Positions 39,334 through 49,556 of a stretch of 64,000 nucleotides of DNA are shown piece by piece. The stretch's first letter is position 1. Every line of letters begins with the position of its first letter. The position numbers were made by a program, and so were the translations under genes. The stretch is from Saccharicrinis aurantiacus (GTDB taxonomy: Bacteria > Bacteroidota > Bacteroidia > Bacteroidales > Marinilabiliaceae): NCBI RefSeq assembly GCF_001660705.2, contig NZ_LYBV02000007.1:124001-188000 (forward strand), read 5' to 3'. The notes under the pieces are model-generated. The model saw nothing but the letters and a program-made list of their open reading frames with translations, searched no databases and was not told the DNA's origin.

Positions 39334-39842
39334 GATTGTAGATTTATAAATATGAGATTAAAAATTATATGGATTTTTGTTGTTTTCTTTTATTGAAGGC
39401 GATGGTTCTTAACATATTCGAAATATACTCTTTGATTAATGCTTGCAGCATAGAAAGCTATTAGCTATATATTTACATGTAGTGATTTTAGTATGTATTT
39501 TATATTTACTTTTGAAGTTTAAGAGGAGGGGTGGAACAAAAATTTTATATGAATTTTTATAAAGGAGAATCTGTAAAAAGTTAGTCTCTAAAAAGGCTGT
39601 CGAAATTTTGTGTATAGTTTTTGATATGTTTACCTGTCTAATAATGTGATTTTTGTAATATTGGTTGTTGAGTTTGTGTTTTAGAAATAGTTTAGATGTG
39701 CAGCCGCTTGTGCTTGATAAAACGAAAGTAGACTGGAATGCTCTCCCAAATGAAAACGCATATTTACAATTGTTGCTTTTGAGGAGGTAAGTATATTTAC
39801 TTTTTATTACCTAGCTTTGGACTACCTACATATCCATTACAC
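39334..39842. other. divergent intergenic region, about 500 bases
   Basis: This region lies between the divergent 1032-residue gene and the TPR/LuxR regulator. It is AT-rich and must carry both promoters. No convincing promoter pair, hairpin or small gene was found. Confidence 0.5.
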
Positions 39843-41462
39843 ATGAAATTCCGATCCTATATTTTCATCATCCGCGTTCTAATTACAATTCTATTTGTAA
39901 ACACATTATCAGTTTCTGAAAATTACGCACAAACTAGCCAAGATAATGAGTATACAAAAGCATTATTAATTGCAAATCAATACTTAGACATAAACGCAGA
40001 TAGCGCCATTGTTTTATTTAAGCAATTATTTGTCACTTTTGAGAATCAAAAAGACACAACTAACATCATTAAATGCCATATTGGTATAGCAGATGCTCGT
40101 AAAACCAAAGGACAATACGGCTTGGCGTATGATCATTTATGGGATGCCTTATTTTTGGCTGAAGATATACAGGATTCCCTTGAAATGATTGATATTTATT
40201 ATGATCTGGGAACACTTTACAATATTTACGGAAAAACTGAGCAAGCCGAGTATCATTTTAATACTGCTTTAAGTCTGGCCAAAAGGCAGAATTCATTACA
40301 TAAATTCCCCGAAGATGGCTTGTCAGGGATTTATTATTCTATTGCGATAACCAAACGAAGTATGGAAAAGTATCAAATTGCCCTCAACTATCTAGACTCG
40401 TGCGAAATGGTTAAAGTCAATAAAACCCCTAATAACTATAATACTCCATATACCGATGCCGAGCGCGGAATTATTTATATGAAGTTAGGGCAAGAGAAAA
40501 GAGCGAAAAACTTATTAGAAAAGGCACATAAACATTTTGTATTAAAGGAAAGTAATTATGCTATAATTACAGGATTAAATTTGGGAGATTTATCAGCTGG
40601 TCAGGAAGATTGGGAAAAAGCAAATACATACTATTTAAGTAGTTTAGATAGATTAAACAAAACAAACTCACATACTAATTTGGAGGGAGAGTTATTAAAA
40701 AAGACTTCGATCATTTATAATAAAATTGGGAATTCGTCTAAGGCATATTCTTACATCTATATGGCTAATGCACTAACAGATAGTTTGTATAATGCAAAAA
40801 CATCTAAAAATAACGAGCTATTTAAGATTAAAAATAAACATGAAGAAACCATTCGTATAAAGGATGAGTATATTAGAAATCAAAACATTGTACTTGAAAA
40901 GACTAAGCTAGTTCAATTGCGATTGAAGCTTTTTATAGCCTTTATTATTTGTGCAATTATTGTGTCAGCTATATTCTTACAGATGCGTTCGCGTATAAAA
41001 AGGTATAATATTGAAAAAAAGCAAGCTCAATTGGATCGAGATAAAGCAGAGGCCATCATGCAAATTAAGAACAAGGAGCTTACATCATATACCCTACAAA
41101 TAATTGAAAAGGATAAAATACTTGACACCTTGCTGCAAAAACTAAAAAACCTTTCGTATGCTGATTATAAGTCTATTAAAGTGGTTATGGCAAAAGGTAA
41201 TAAAGTAATGTGGGAGCAATTTGATAAACGTTTTACTGAAGTAAATTCAGAATTCTACCTTCGCTTAAGAAAGAAACACCCAGATCTAACTCCTACCGAA
41301 CAAAAGTATTGCGCCTTACTAAAATTAAATTTCGATAGTAAAGAAATGGTTCGTTTACTTAATATTTCGTTGAATACCGTAAATATTTCTAGGCATAGGA
41401 TTAGAAAAAAGATGGGTTTAAAACGCGAGGAGAACTTAAGTAATTATATTGCTGATATTTAA
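39843..41462 (+). CDS. TPR-containing membrane regulator with LuxR-type HTH
   Basis: This 539-residue protein has a signal peptide (to about NYAQ), then tetratricopeptide repeats over about 45-320 (for example YDLGTLYNIYGKTEQAEYHF and GDLSAGQEDWEKANTYYLSS). A membrane helix follows at about 358-378 (FIAFIICAIIVSAIFL), then a charged coiled coil (385-440) and a C-terminal LuxR-like helix-turn-helix (LTPTEQKYCALLKLNFDSKE, then NTVNISRHRIRKKMG). The topology puts TPRs outside the cytoplasm and the DNA-binding domain inside, a one-component sensor layout common in Bacteroidota. It heads the block of agar-type genes (SASA esterase, GH86, GH16) on the same strand and is a good candidate for their activator. 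The ligand is unknown. Confidence 0.85.
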   Translation: MKFRSYIFIIRVLITILFVNTLSVSENYAQTSQDNEYTKALLIANQYLDINADSAIVLFKQLFVTFENQKDTTNIIKCHIGIADARKTKGQYGLAYDHLWDALFLAEDIQDSLEMIDIYYDLGTLYNIYGKTEQAEYHFNTALSLAKRQNSLHKFPEDGLSGIYYSIAITKRSMEKYQIALNYLDSCEMVKVNKTPNNYNTPYTDAERGIIYMKLGQEKRAKNLLEKAHKHFVLKESNYAIITGLNLGDLSAGQEDWEKANTYYLSSLDRLNKTNSHTNLEGELLKKTSIIYNKIGNSSKAYSYIYMANALTDSLYNAKTSKNNELFKIKNKHEETIRIKDEYIRNQNIVLEKTKLVQLRLKLFIAFIICAIIVSAIFLQMRSRIKRYNIEKKQAQLDRDKAEAIMQIKNKELTSYTLQIIEKDKILDTLLQKLKNLSYADYKSIKVVMAKGNKVMWEQFDKRFTEVNSEFYLRLRKKHPDLTPTEQKYCALLKLNFDSKEMVRLLNISLNTVNISRHRIRKKMGLKREENLSNYIADI

Positions 41463-41637
41463 GTTTGCATCAGAGACTTTAGTTACAATGCTATTTTATA
41501 GTAGAGCTTCAGACTAAGCAGTAGTTCTTCTGATCTTTCAGCGCATATTGTTTCTCACACCACTAATAATTACTGATTAGTACATTGTTTAATTCCACAA
41601 TTACTTCATTTGAGTATAACAAATAACCATCAGTAAA

Positions 41638-42534
41638 ATGAATAAACGTACATTTCTCAAAAACACTCTGCTTATTGTAAGTATAGTTCTAAGCATTAAT
41701 TTATTTGCAACATCACCAAAAAAGCCTGTATATGTTGTATTATTAGCCGGACAATCAAATATGGCCGGATCGGGTTGTTTTGATAATATCGATGCTGAAA
41801 ATATGCAGAAGATAGAGAACTTGCAGTCAAAAGTAGCAATGGCCACAAAAAACAAACTTGCGCCAGTAGGTCCACATTTATCAAAAGGTAAAAGTGAAAA
41901 ATTTAAATGTGCTTCTTTCTTTGGGCCTGAAATGGGTATTGCCATCAGCTTATGCGAAAAATTTCCCGATAGAGAATTCTTGTTTATTAAACATTCCATG
42001 GGCGGAACCGCATTATACGGCGCTTGGAGTCCGGAGTGGAGCCTCGAAAAATCGAAAGCCGTTGAAAAAGGAGAACAAAAACAAAACGTAAAGTTATACG
42101 ATGAGCATATTACTTTAATTAAAGAACAATTGGCCCGTTTAAAAAAGGAAGGCACACCCTATGTAATTCTGGGTATGGCCTGGATGCAAGGCGAAAATGA
42201 TGCAGCCAAGGAAGTATCGGCTCGTAGCTATGAGGCTAATTTAAAACAGCTGATTAATTGTTACCGTACCGAGTTTAATGCACCCAACATGCCTTTTGTA
42301 TTCGGACAAATTAACTCTAACTACGGTAGGTTCAAAGAAGGGCCAGCCATGGTTCGTAAGGCCTTTGTTGATGTAGCTGAAATAGTACCAAATACTGCAG
42401 TAATTAAAACCGTTAACGATGGTACTAAAACTTGGAATGATTACCCAAAGCATTTTGATAACGTGCATTATAATGCCGAAGGCCAAATTAAGCTTGGCAA
42501 AGCAATGGGCTCTCAATTGATACTGTTGCAATAA
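41638..42534 (+). CDS. SASA-type SGNH acetylesterase
   Basis: This 298-residue exported protein carries the SGNH signature of the sialate O-acetylesterase (SASA)/CE6-like family. It has VVLLAGQSNMAG with catalytic S40, the oxyanion-hole region GMAWMQGENDA (Gly and Glu/Asn), and a final FDNVHYNAEGQIKLG with the Asp and His. The signal peptide (MNKRTFLKNTLLIVSIVLSINLFA) sends it to the periplasm. Relatives in glycan loci remove acetyl groups from xylan, pectin or sialic acid. Here acetylated or methylated galactan decoration is possible. It lies between the TPR/LuxR regulator and the GH86 gene, and a terminator follows. Confidence 0.87.
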   Translation: MNKRTFLKNTLLIVSIVLSINLFATSPKKPVYVVLLAGQSNMAGSGCFDNIDAENMQKIENLQSKVAMATKNKLAPVGPHLSKGKSEKFKCASFFGPEMGIAISLCEKFPDREFLFIKHSMGGTALYGAWSPEWSLEKSKAVEKGEQKQNVKLYDEHITLIKEQLARLKKEGTPYVILGMAWMQGENDAAKEVSARSYEANLKQLINCYRTEFNAPNMPFVFGQINSNYGRFKEGPAMVRKAFVDVAEIVPNTAVIKTVNDGTKTWNDYPKHFDNVHYNAEGQIKLGKAMGSQLILLQ

Positions 42535-42558
42535 TTACATTTTTCTTTCATAATTTTT

Positions 42559-42600
42559 TAAAAGCGTGTCACTTATTATAAATGATACGCTTTTCTTTTA
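42559..42600 (+). terminator. rho-independent terminator after SASA gene
   Basis: AAAAGCGTGTCA pairs with TGATACGCTTTT (one G-T) around an 11-base loop, followed by T-rich sequence. Confidence 0.85.
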
Positions 42601-42876
42601 CTTGTATTTTAATAGCGTTAGTTATAATCCCTAGTTTTTAAACTGTTCTAGTGAATTAATTTTAAATAACGCCAGGCTCTACTCCTTTAATATAAAGGCA
42701 TAGAGGTACCTGTGTTATCAACTAACCCTCATCATTCTTCATTTTAGCATCTGTTAATTAGTACTAGTAAATCTACTTTTGATTTAGGCCCAACCGTGAG
42801 TTGCTGCTGATTAGTAGTTCACGGTTTTAGTTTTGTTGCAACAGATATAACATTACTAATTAATCAAATACGAAAA
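42601..42876. other. leader region of the GH86-GH16 pair
   Basis: About 275 AT-rich bases. TACTTTTG at 42774-42781 fits the Bacteroidota -7 box (TANNTTTG) and would leave a leader of roughly 90 bases before the GH86 gene. No clear -33 TTG at the expected distance was found, so the promoter call is weak. Confidence 0.35.
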
Positions 42877-45800
42877 ATGAATAAGAACAAATTTGTATTA
42901 CTATCTGCTTTGGCATTTTTTTGTCTATTAGCAGAAGCTCAAGAGGTTGATGTTAGCGTTAACCTCGACATAAAACACTCTGTTAAGGGTGTGTCCGATT
43001 TTGGACGAGAGCGGCATATTACTTTACATTCTTCATTAGTTGAAACCGATTGGTTTGGTGAGGAAACTAAAGCGGAGTATTTATTAAATGATCTTGATGT
43101 TTACTTAGGTAGAGATAACGGGTCTGCAACTTGGAAATTTCAATACTCAGCACAAGATCAAAATAGACCTGGATTTGCTGATATTGATAGTCTTAAGTCC
43201 TTTAGTGGATGGTGGAAGGAAGAGTATGAAAATATCCTTACACGTAATAATACAAAACCCTATATAGAACGCTCTAGAGGGATGATTTGTGGTACAAACC
43301 CTCATCCTACCTTTCCTACCTTATCATATTGGCATATGTGTGGTACCGAAACAGAAAGAGCAAATGGAAAAGCTTGGCTTCCTCTTAGTATAGAATCATC
43401 AGCAGAATGGATGGTGGAATATCTCGATAATTTCTTTGCGAATTCTATAGAAGAAGAAGGCGAGTTGCTTCCAAAGTATTGGGAGGTTATTAATGAACCT
43501 GATATGCTTATGAATACTGGTGCTTTTATGGCTTCTAGTTGGGAAGAATTATGGGAGTATCATAGTTTAGTTGCAAAAGGCATAAAAGCAAGATTAGGTA
43601 ATAAAGCTCCTCAAATAGGCGGGATGACCTGGGGATTGCATGATCTGGCAGGTGATGATCTAAATAGAGGTAGAACTGTTAATTTTCATGATGGCTATTG
43701 GGGAAATACAGAAGGTGATGAAGTAATGAGACAGTTAGCGCAGCAAAAAATGGAATCGGAGTATTTAACACAAACTGGTCCATGGACTCAGTGGGATGTA
43801 CTTTGGAAAGGTTTTATGAATACTGCAGGATCGGATATGGATTTTTATTCATTACACTTTTACGACTGGCCGACATATGATGCTACTGGCGGAACAATAA
43901 GAAGTGGATCAGCGGTTGAAGCAACACTTGAAATGGTAGAATGGTATGATGTTTATAAAAATGGAATTGAAAATCGTAAACCCGTTGTTGTTTCTGAGTA
44001 TGGAGCTGTTCAAGGGGCATGGGAATATAAGCCGCACGATAGGCGTTACGATTGGGAGTGTTTGAAACCATTTAGCTCTATGTTGATGCAGTTTTTGCAG
44101 AGGCCAGATTATATACCTCTAACAATGCCATTTACGCCAATTAAAGCACAATGGGGCGACATCAAGAATGCAGATGGTAGTTTGCAATATCCATATCAAT
44201 ATAAAATGATGCGCGATGATGATGATGATGGTGTTTTTGAATGGAGTGATTATATCAAATGGTTTGAATTGTGGTCTGAAGTAAAAGGTACACGTGTGTA
44301 TACAAAATCAACAGATCCTGATGTTCAAGTAGATTGTTATATTGACAATAAAAATGTGTACTTGATATTAAATAATCTAGAGGAAACAGAAGCGAATGTT
44401 AGTTTGGGAATATTAGGTTCCTCCCTTATTCCACAAAATGTTAATATTAAGCATCTTTACTTACAAGGCGAAGATAATATCATACTCAATAAATCAAATT
44501 TTTCAGAAGCTCCATCCTCTGTTTCTTTAGCTGCTGAAGGTACTATGATTATAAAATATACTTATTCTCAAAGTATAGATATTGAACATGTAGTGAATGA
44601 GTATAAGTTTTATGGTGAACCTGTTAGTGATGATCAACGAGTGAGTATTCAAGCAGGGTTAAATACATTTTATGTTAATAATGTAACGGTACCTACTGAT
44701 TCTAATAAATCTCAAGCTCTTTTAAAAATAACAGCAAATTTATTTGATGCAAAGGATGACCAAGTTGGCTTCTTATCAATAGATAAGTTATTAATTAATG
44801 GTACAGAAGTAGAAACTCCGTTAGATTGGAAAGGAAAAAGTCAGGGGCGTAGTAGATACTTCGGAACTCTTGATATTCCTATTCCTGTCAGTGTATTGAA
44901 GGCTAATAATAAAATAGAAGTCGATTTTCATCATAGTGGAGAGGTAAACGTGGTTAATATTGTGACTTGGGAAACTACAAAGGATATTTATATTCCTGTA
45001 AGCGATGTTAACTTAGTTACTGGGTCGTTAAGTCTTAGTGCAGGTTCAACTAGTTCATTAACGGCAAATGTTTTGCCAACTTCAGCCTCAAATAAAGGGC
45101 TTGTTTGGAGTACATCTAATGCATTAGTTGCAAGTGTATCCCAAACTGGAGTAGTAAGTGCAATAACTACTGGGGATGCCATTATTACGGTATCATCAGC
45201 TGATGATGAATCAATTTCAGACCAGTGTTCTGTATCTGTTTCTAATAATGTAATTAATCCAACATCGATTACATTGAGCGAAACAACTCTTGATTTATCG
45301 GTTGGTAATTCAATTACTTTAGAAGCTATAATTACACCAAATAATGCAACGGATAAAACAGTAAGTTGGAAAAGTAGTGATACCTCAGTTGCAACTGTTG
45401 ATGCTTTGGGTAAGGTAAATGCTATTGCGGAAGGTTCTGCAATTATAACCGCAACAACCAATACAGGTAATAAGTCAGTAACTTGTGATATTACAGTAAA
45501 CAATGTACCTATTGTGTCTGAATTTATAATTCAAGCTGAGGATTTTGTTCAAACAGGTGGAACATACAATGATGCTGAATACGGAGGTCCTGGCTATGGG
45601 GTTAATAAAAGTAATATTGGGATCAATTATGTAAATTCAAATGATTGGGCAGAATATAACTTGAATGTACAAACCGCAGGTACATATAAAATTACTTATT
45701 ACATTTCAACCCCTTCTGATGCAGCTCAAATTCAGTTTTATATTGATGATAGTTTAATCAGTACTGATAACGTGAGTAATAACAATAATTGGGACTCTTA

Positions 45801-46200
45801 CAATGCACTGCAGGCATCAAGCGAAGTTGTTTTACCTGTAGGAAGCCATGTGGTGAAAATATTAGCATCGGGTACAAGTTTGTGGCAGTGGAATTTAGAT
45901 AAGATTGTATTGTCAAATGATTTATTAAAGCAATCAAGTTCAAACTATACGTCTTTGAATAACCTTAAAGTTGAGTTATTTCCTAATCCAGTTTCTAATA
46001 AGTTAGGTATTCAAGTTGAGGGAATAACAGATTCTTTAGTCGAAATAATGGTATTTAGTTCGATGGGTAATCTATTAAAATCAGAGTTTATATCAGAAGG
46101 AAGTAATACAATTGATGTTAGTGATTTAGTTGCAGGCATGTACATTGTAAAAATCCGTAATGGTAATATCAATTCCGTTAAACGCTTTATCAAAAAGTAA
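42877..46200 (+). CDS. GH86 beta-agarase/porphyranase-like, with Big_2, CBM6 and T9SS domains
   Basis: This is a 1107-residue secreted enzyme. After the signal peptide (to about LAEAQ), residues 25-500 form the GH86-like TIM barrel with acid/base E207 in WEVINEPDM and nucleophile E374 in VVSEYGA. The block YIERSRGMICGTNPHP is in keeping with GH86. A beta domain reaches about 700. Two Big_2 immunoglobulin-like repeats follow (LVWSTSNALVASVSQTGVVS and VSWKSSDTSVATVDALGKVN), then a CBM6-type module (FIIQAEDFVQTGGTYND... WNLDKIVLS), then the T9SS tail (ELFPNPVSNKLGI to VKRFIKK). GH86 enzymes cut agarose or porphyran internally. It is 58 bases upstream of the GH16 gene, whose CBM6 module is closely related, and the two are likely co-transcribed in part. 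Confidence 0.88.
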   Translation: MNKNKFVLLSALAFFCLLAEAQEVDVSVNLDIKHSVKGVSDFGRERHITLHSSLVETDWFGEETKAEYLLNDLDVYLGRDNGSATWKFQYSAQDQNRPGFADIDSLKSFSGWWKEEYENILTRNNTKPYIERSRGMICGTNPHPTFPTLSYWHMCGTETERANGKAWLPLSIESSAEWMVEYLDNFFANSIEEEGELLPKYWEVINEPDMLMNTGAFMASSWEELWEYHSLVAKGIKARLGNKAPQIGGMTWGLHDLAGDDLNRGRTVNFHDGYWGNTEGDEVMRQLAQQKMESEYLTQTGPWTQWDVLWKGFMNTAGSDMDFYSLHFYDWPTYDATGGTIRSGSAVEATLEMVEWYDVYKNGIENRKPVVVSEYGAVQGAWEYKPHDRRYDWECLKPFSSMLMQFLQRPDYIPLTMPFTPIKAQWGDIKNADGSLQYPYQYKMMRDDDDDGVFEWSDYIKWFELWSEVKGTRVYTKSTDPDVQVDCYIDNKNVYLILNNLEETEANVSLGILGSSLIPQNVNIKHLYLQGEDNIILNKSNFSEAPSSVSLAAEGTMIIKYTYSQSIDIEHVVNEYKFYGEPVSDDQRVSIQAGLNTFYVNNVTVPTDSNKSQALLKITANLFDAKDDQVGFLSIDKLLINGTEVETPLDWKGKSQGRSRYFGTLDIPIPVSVLKANNKIEVDFHHSGEVNVVNIVTWETTKDIYIPVSDVNLVTGSLSLSAGSTSSLTANVLPTSASNKGLVWSTSNALVASVSQTGVVSAITTGDAIITVSSADDESISDQCSVSVSNNVINPTSITLSETTLDLSVGNSITLEAIITPNNATDKTVSWKSSDTSVATVDALGKVNAIAEGSAIITATTNTGNKSVTCDITVNNVPIVSEFIIQAEDFVQTGGTYNDAEYGGPGYGVNKSNIGINYVNSNDWAEYNLNVQTAGTYKITYYISTPSDAAQIQFYIDDSLISTDNVSNNNNWDSYNALQASSEVVLPVGSHVVKILASGTSLWQWNLDKIVLSNDLLKQSSSNYTSLNNLKVELFPNPVSNKLGIQVEGITDSLVEIMVFSSMGNLLKSEFISEGSNTIDVSDLVAGMYIVKIRNGNINSVKRFIKK

Positions 46201-46209
46201 TAAATTTCC

Positions 46210-46237
46210 GAAAGGGTGCACACGCCCTTTCATTTTT
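46210..46237 (+). terminator. rho-independent terminator between GH86 and GH16
   Basis: GAAAGGG pairs with CCCTTTC, followed by ATTTTT, in the 58-base gap. It may only attenuate read-through to the GH16 gene. Confidence 0.75.
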
Positions 46238-46258
46238 ACTCTTAATTAAATACGAAAA

Positions 46259-48115
46259 ATGAAAAAAAGTACAAGTCTATTATTAATAGTATTCATCTTT
46301 TCGATGATGCTTAATGCCCAAGATTGGAGTAATATTCCAATTCCTGCTGATGCAGGAGAAGGCAAAGTTTGGGAACTTCAGGATAATGTTTCCGACGATT
46401 TTAACTACACCAAATCCTTTGGTTCAGGAGCATATGCTAACAAAACAAATTTTGGTAGTGGTAAGTGGTATAACTTTTATCACAATGCATGGGATGGTCC
46501 TGGTTATACTTACTGGAATAATTCTCAGGTTTCAGTTGATGGCGATAACTTGGTAATTACAGCAGGTTATACTTCTAGCAATAGCAAGGGTGGCTCGTAT
46601 GGAGTGGCATCTGGTTGTGTTACCTCAAACAACAAAGTAAAGTATCCGGTTTATATTGAAGCCTCATTAAGTGTTGCTAATATTTCTTTGGCTTCTTGTT
46701 TTTGGTTATTAAGTCCTGATGATACTGAAGAAATCGATATAATCGAAAATTATGGTGGTGTTAATTGGTATAAAAACTTTACACACATTAGTCACCATTC
46801 ATTTGTCAGAAGTCCCTTTACCGATTACCAACCGCGCGATTGGAATAGTTGGTACCCTATTGCAGAAGTTACAGCTGCAGGTGGTTGGGGAGAATATTGT
46901 TGGAATGGCGGAAATAGAAAATACATGCGCATGGGGGTTAATTGGATTGGCCCTAAACATTGGGAATATTATATCGATGGTGAATTGGTTCGTGTAATGT
47001 ATTACAATGCCATGGCTACCAATATTAACGGAACGTGGCAGTATACCTATTACAATTCGGTAACTCAAGATAGTAATGGATATTATATGCCTACCAATAA
47101 CAGTTCAGGATATTCCGATGTTACTACGCATACCACAAGTACTTCGTATAGCTTGGCAACTTTAAAAGCCGCAAGCAATGCTTCAAAAGGTTACAGTGTA
47201 ATTGATCCGGGTTGGTTTCAAGGTGGCGATGGTAGTGATGTTGATGGCAATGGCGTTACAAACGAACCCAAAGGTTTTACCAAGGAGCTTGAAATTATTA
47301 TCAATATTGAATCGCAAAGTTGGTTAACAGGTTCAACACCTTCAGCAAGCGATTTGGGTAATGCCACAAAAAATCAAATGAAAGTAGATTGGGTACGAGC
47401 CTACAAACCCGTTAATGATGATGGAGGAAACTCTGGTGGAACCGACGAAGTAATTACCATACAAGCAGAAAGTTTTACCAATACCGGAGGTACTTTTAAC
47501 GATGGTTATGTAAGTTATGGTGTGAATAATGGAGGAACAATTATTAACTATGTAAATAAAGAGGATTGGGCAGAGTATACTGTTTCTATTCCCAGCGATG
47601 GTGCATACGAAATAAAGTATTACATATCATCTCCTTCAACAGGATCAACCGTTGATTTTAGTGTGAGTGGTACAAAATTTAATACTACTACAGTTCCTAA
47701 TAATGGGAGTTGGAGCAACTTTCAGGCATTAACGGCAAGTAAAACCGCCAATTTTACCGCCGGAAATCATCAAATAAGGTTAACCGCTGGCGGACCTAAT
47801 TGGGCATGGAATCTCGATAAATTTACACTGCAAAGAGTATCCGATCTCAAAGTAGCCACAGCTTCATCGCTTACTGAGCAAGAGGCCGAGTTGTCAATTT
47901 ATCCCAATCCAGCACAGGACCAAGTTAATATTAAGGTAAAAGATCCTATTAACGCTAGTGTTTTTGTTGAGCTTGTAAGCATTGGGGGCGTTCGCCAAAT
48001 AGTTGAGCAAATACCAACCAATAGTACATATCAGTTAAATATTTCAAGTTTACCTAAAGGGATATACCTTATTAAAGTAGGCAATAATGCCCAACAACGA
48101 TTAGTGGTTAAATAG
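46259..48115 (+). CDS. GH16 beta-agarase-like enzyme with CBM6 and T9SS tail
   Basis: This 618-residue enzyme has a signal peptide (to about LNAQ) and a GH16 jelly-roll at 20-380. The catalytic motif EIDIIE gives nucleophile E158, D160 and acid/base E163. The opening IPIPADAGEGKVWELQDNVS and the run HISHHSFVRSPFTDYQPRDW closely resemble, from memory, the agarases AgaA/AgaB of Zobellia (GH16_16), which cut beta-1,4 bonds in agarose. An insert around 240-310 is rich in Ser, Thr and Asn. A CBM6-type module (about 398-525, ITIQAESFTNTGGTFNDG to WNLDKFTLQ) and a T9SS domain (SIYPNPAQDQVNIKV... to QRLVVK) follow. Secreted endo-agarase is the best call; porphyranase is the alternative. Confidence 0.88.
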   Translation: MKKSTSLLLIVFIFSMMLNAQDWSNIPIPADAGEGKVWELQDNVSDDFNYTKSFGSGAYANKTNFGSGKWYNFYHNAWDGPGYTYWNNSQVSVDGDNLVITAGYTSSNSKGGSYGVASGCVTSNNKVKYPVYIEASLSVANISLASCFWLLSPDDTEEIDIIENYGGVNWYKNFTHISHHSFVRSPFTDYQPRDWNSWYPIAEVTAAGGWGEYCWNGGNRKYMRMGVNWIGPKHWEYYIDGELVRVMYYNAMATNINGTWQYTYYNSVTQDSNGYYMPTNNSSGYSDVTTHTTSTSYSLATLKAASNASKGYSVIDPGWFQGGDGSDVDGNGVTNEPKGFTKELEIIINIESQSWLTGSTPSASDLGNATKNQMKVDWVRAYKPVNDDGGNSGGTDEVITIQAESFTNTGGTFNDGYVSYGVNNGGTIINYVNKEDWAEYTVSIPSDGAYEIKYYISSPSTGSTVDFSVSGTKFNTTTVPNNGSWSNFQALTASKTANFTAGNHQIRLTAGGPNWAWNLDKFTLQRVSDLKVATASSLTEQEAELSIYPNPAQDQVNIKVKDPINASVFVELVSIGGVRQIVEQIPTNSTYQLNISSLPKGIYLIKVGNNAQQRLVVK

Positions 48116-48133
48116 TTGTTAATTCATAGTTTA

Positions 48134-48164
48134 GAGGCGCAGCATTACGTTGCGCCTTTTTTAT
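48134..48164 (+). terminator. rho-independent terminator after GH16
   Basis: GGCGCA pairs with TGCGCC around a short loop, followed by six T. Confidence 0.9.
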
Positions 48165-48274
48165 TTCGTCAATGTACTTCAGCTACAATATTGTGTCAAG
48201 TACAAAAACAAAACTAAGCCGCACAATTAACTCATAAATACGGTGCATCTTTATTCAAAATAAAACCAAGTTAT

Positions 48275-49543
48275 ATGAATGAAGAATACATAAACACTTG
48301 CAAACAATGGCTTTTAATGCTGTCATTAATCGTATCAATAAATGGCGTTGCACAAAGCACCAACGAAGCCGATTATTTCAAAGCGCCAAGCGAGTTTACA
48401 CTCAATAAAAACCTAAAAAAGGATTACAAAGCTAGCGGTAAGTTTTCGCAAAACATTAGCGAAATATTTCAAGCGGCCATCAACGAAGTATCCAGCCTGG
48501 GCGGCGGACAAATATTTATCCCCAAAGGAGAGTATACCTTTGCTGAAATACAAATGAAATCCAATGTACATATCCTTGTGGATAAAAATGCAAGCATCCG
48601 ACCGCCTATCGATGTAAATAAAACCAAAAAAGGGTATCGATCTTTTGTACTATTTCATTTAACTAGTAATACCACCGACCCCATTAAAAACGTTAGCATT
48701 CAGGGCAAGGGGGGCATGTTTACCATCGATATGCAACAGGTAAACAACCATCTGAATAGGGTATTCAACCTAAAAAATGTACAAAACTTCAAGCTCAGTA
48801 ATATTAAGGTTTTAGACAATTATTCTAAATATTCGGCCTTTGTTTTCAATAGCCTCCAAATAGATTCGTACCTCTACGGACCCGTAAATGGCGTTGTTAG
48901 TGATGTATCTATTTACAATTCCGATTACGGTTACGGTTTGGTGCAAATGCAGTTGGGCGAAAACATCCTATTTAAAAACTTATACGGTTTAGGAGGTTGC
49001 ACGCTGCGTCTCGAAACGCACAATTCAACCATGCACGACCCCTCTAAATTTAAGCCCCTCAATAATATTGTGGCCCGCAATGTGGTATCCGAAAAAGGCA
49101 ACTCGGCACTTATGGTATCGCCACACTTTGTCGATAATGGCAAAATAGACGTACGCGATATAACAGCCATCGGAAGCGGTTGGGCCGTTCGTGTAGCAGC
49201 AGGTTTTACCAGTAAAAAGAAGGAAGAAGAGCGTCATCTTACGCCCGGAACTTTCAGCAGCGAATCTGTTATAGCCAATATAAAAGCGACTTATTCGCCC
49301 ACTACCGCTCAAAACAAAAAGAAGCATTACCGATATATTCCTTGCGATATGCGTTCCCTTTGTGCTACAGCGCCCATCCGTGAGGGTGGCGATAGCTTCA
49401 ATGGGCCATCCATAGGAGTGGTTCTGAATACTGCGCAATACAAAATAAACATCCGCCCCAGCGAAATAAAAAATGCCGAAGGATTTTTACCATCGCAGCA
49501 CTACGTACAAGCCAAAGATGCAGTAGTAAAATGTCCGAATTAG
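48275..49543 (+). CDS. secreted right-handed beta-helix protein (GH82/GH28-like fold)
   Basis: This 422-residue exported protein has a signal peptide (to about INGVAQ). The block GGGQIFIPKGEYTFAEIQMK followed by SNVHILVDKNASIRPPID is the N-terminal cap of a right-handed parallel beta-helix, as in GH28 polygalacturonases and GH82 iota-carrageenases. Later turns include NVSIQGKGGMFTIDMQQ and FKNLYGLGGCTLRLETHNS, with candidate polar pairs such as R and E in the latter. No T9SS tail is present. The position after agarase genes suggests a galactan-active enzyme. I cannot choose between a hydrolase and a lyase. The gene uses more G and C than its neighbours, which may point to transfer. Confidence 0.68.
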   Translation: MNEEYINTCKQWLLMLSLIVSINGVAQSTNEADYFKAPSEFTLNKNLKKDYKASGKFSQNISEIFQAAINEVSSLGGGQIFIPKGEYTFAEIQMKSNVHILVDKNASIRPPIDVNKTKKGYRSFVLFHLTSNTTDPIKNVSIQGKGGMFTIDMQQVNNHLNRVFNLKNVQNFKLSNIKVLDNYSKYSAFVFNSLQIDSYLYGPVNGVVSDVSIYNSDYGYGLVQMQLGENILFKNLYGLGGCTLRLETHNSTMHDPSKFKPLNNIVARNVVSEKGNSALMVSPHFVDNGKIDVRDITAIGSGWAVRVAAGFTSKKKEEERHLTPGTFSSESVIANIKATYSPTTAQNKKKHYRYIPCDMRSLCATAPIREGGDSFNGPSIGVVLNTAQYKINIRPSEIKNAEGFLPSQHYVQAKDAVVKCPN

Positions 49544-49556
49544 TTGGGCAGCTTAA

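Noticed and set aside
44988-45503. 171-codon minus-strand open frame
   Set aside because: It is antisense to the Big_2 repeats of the GH86 protein and reflects their regular codon pattern.
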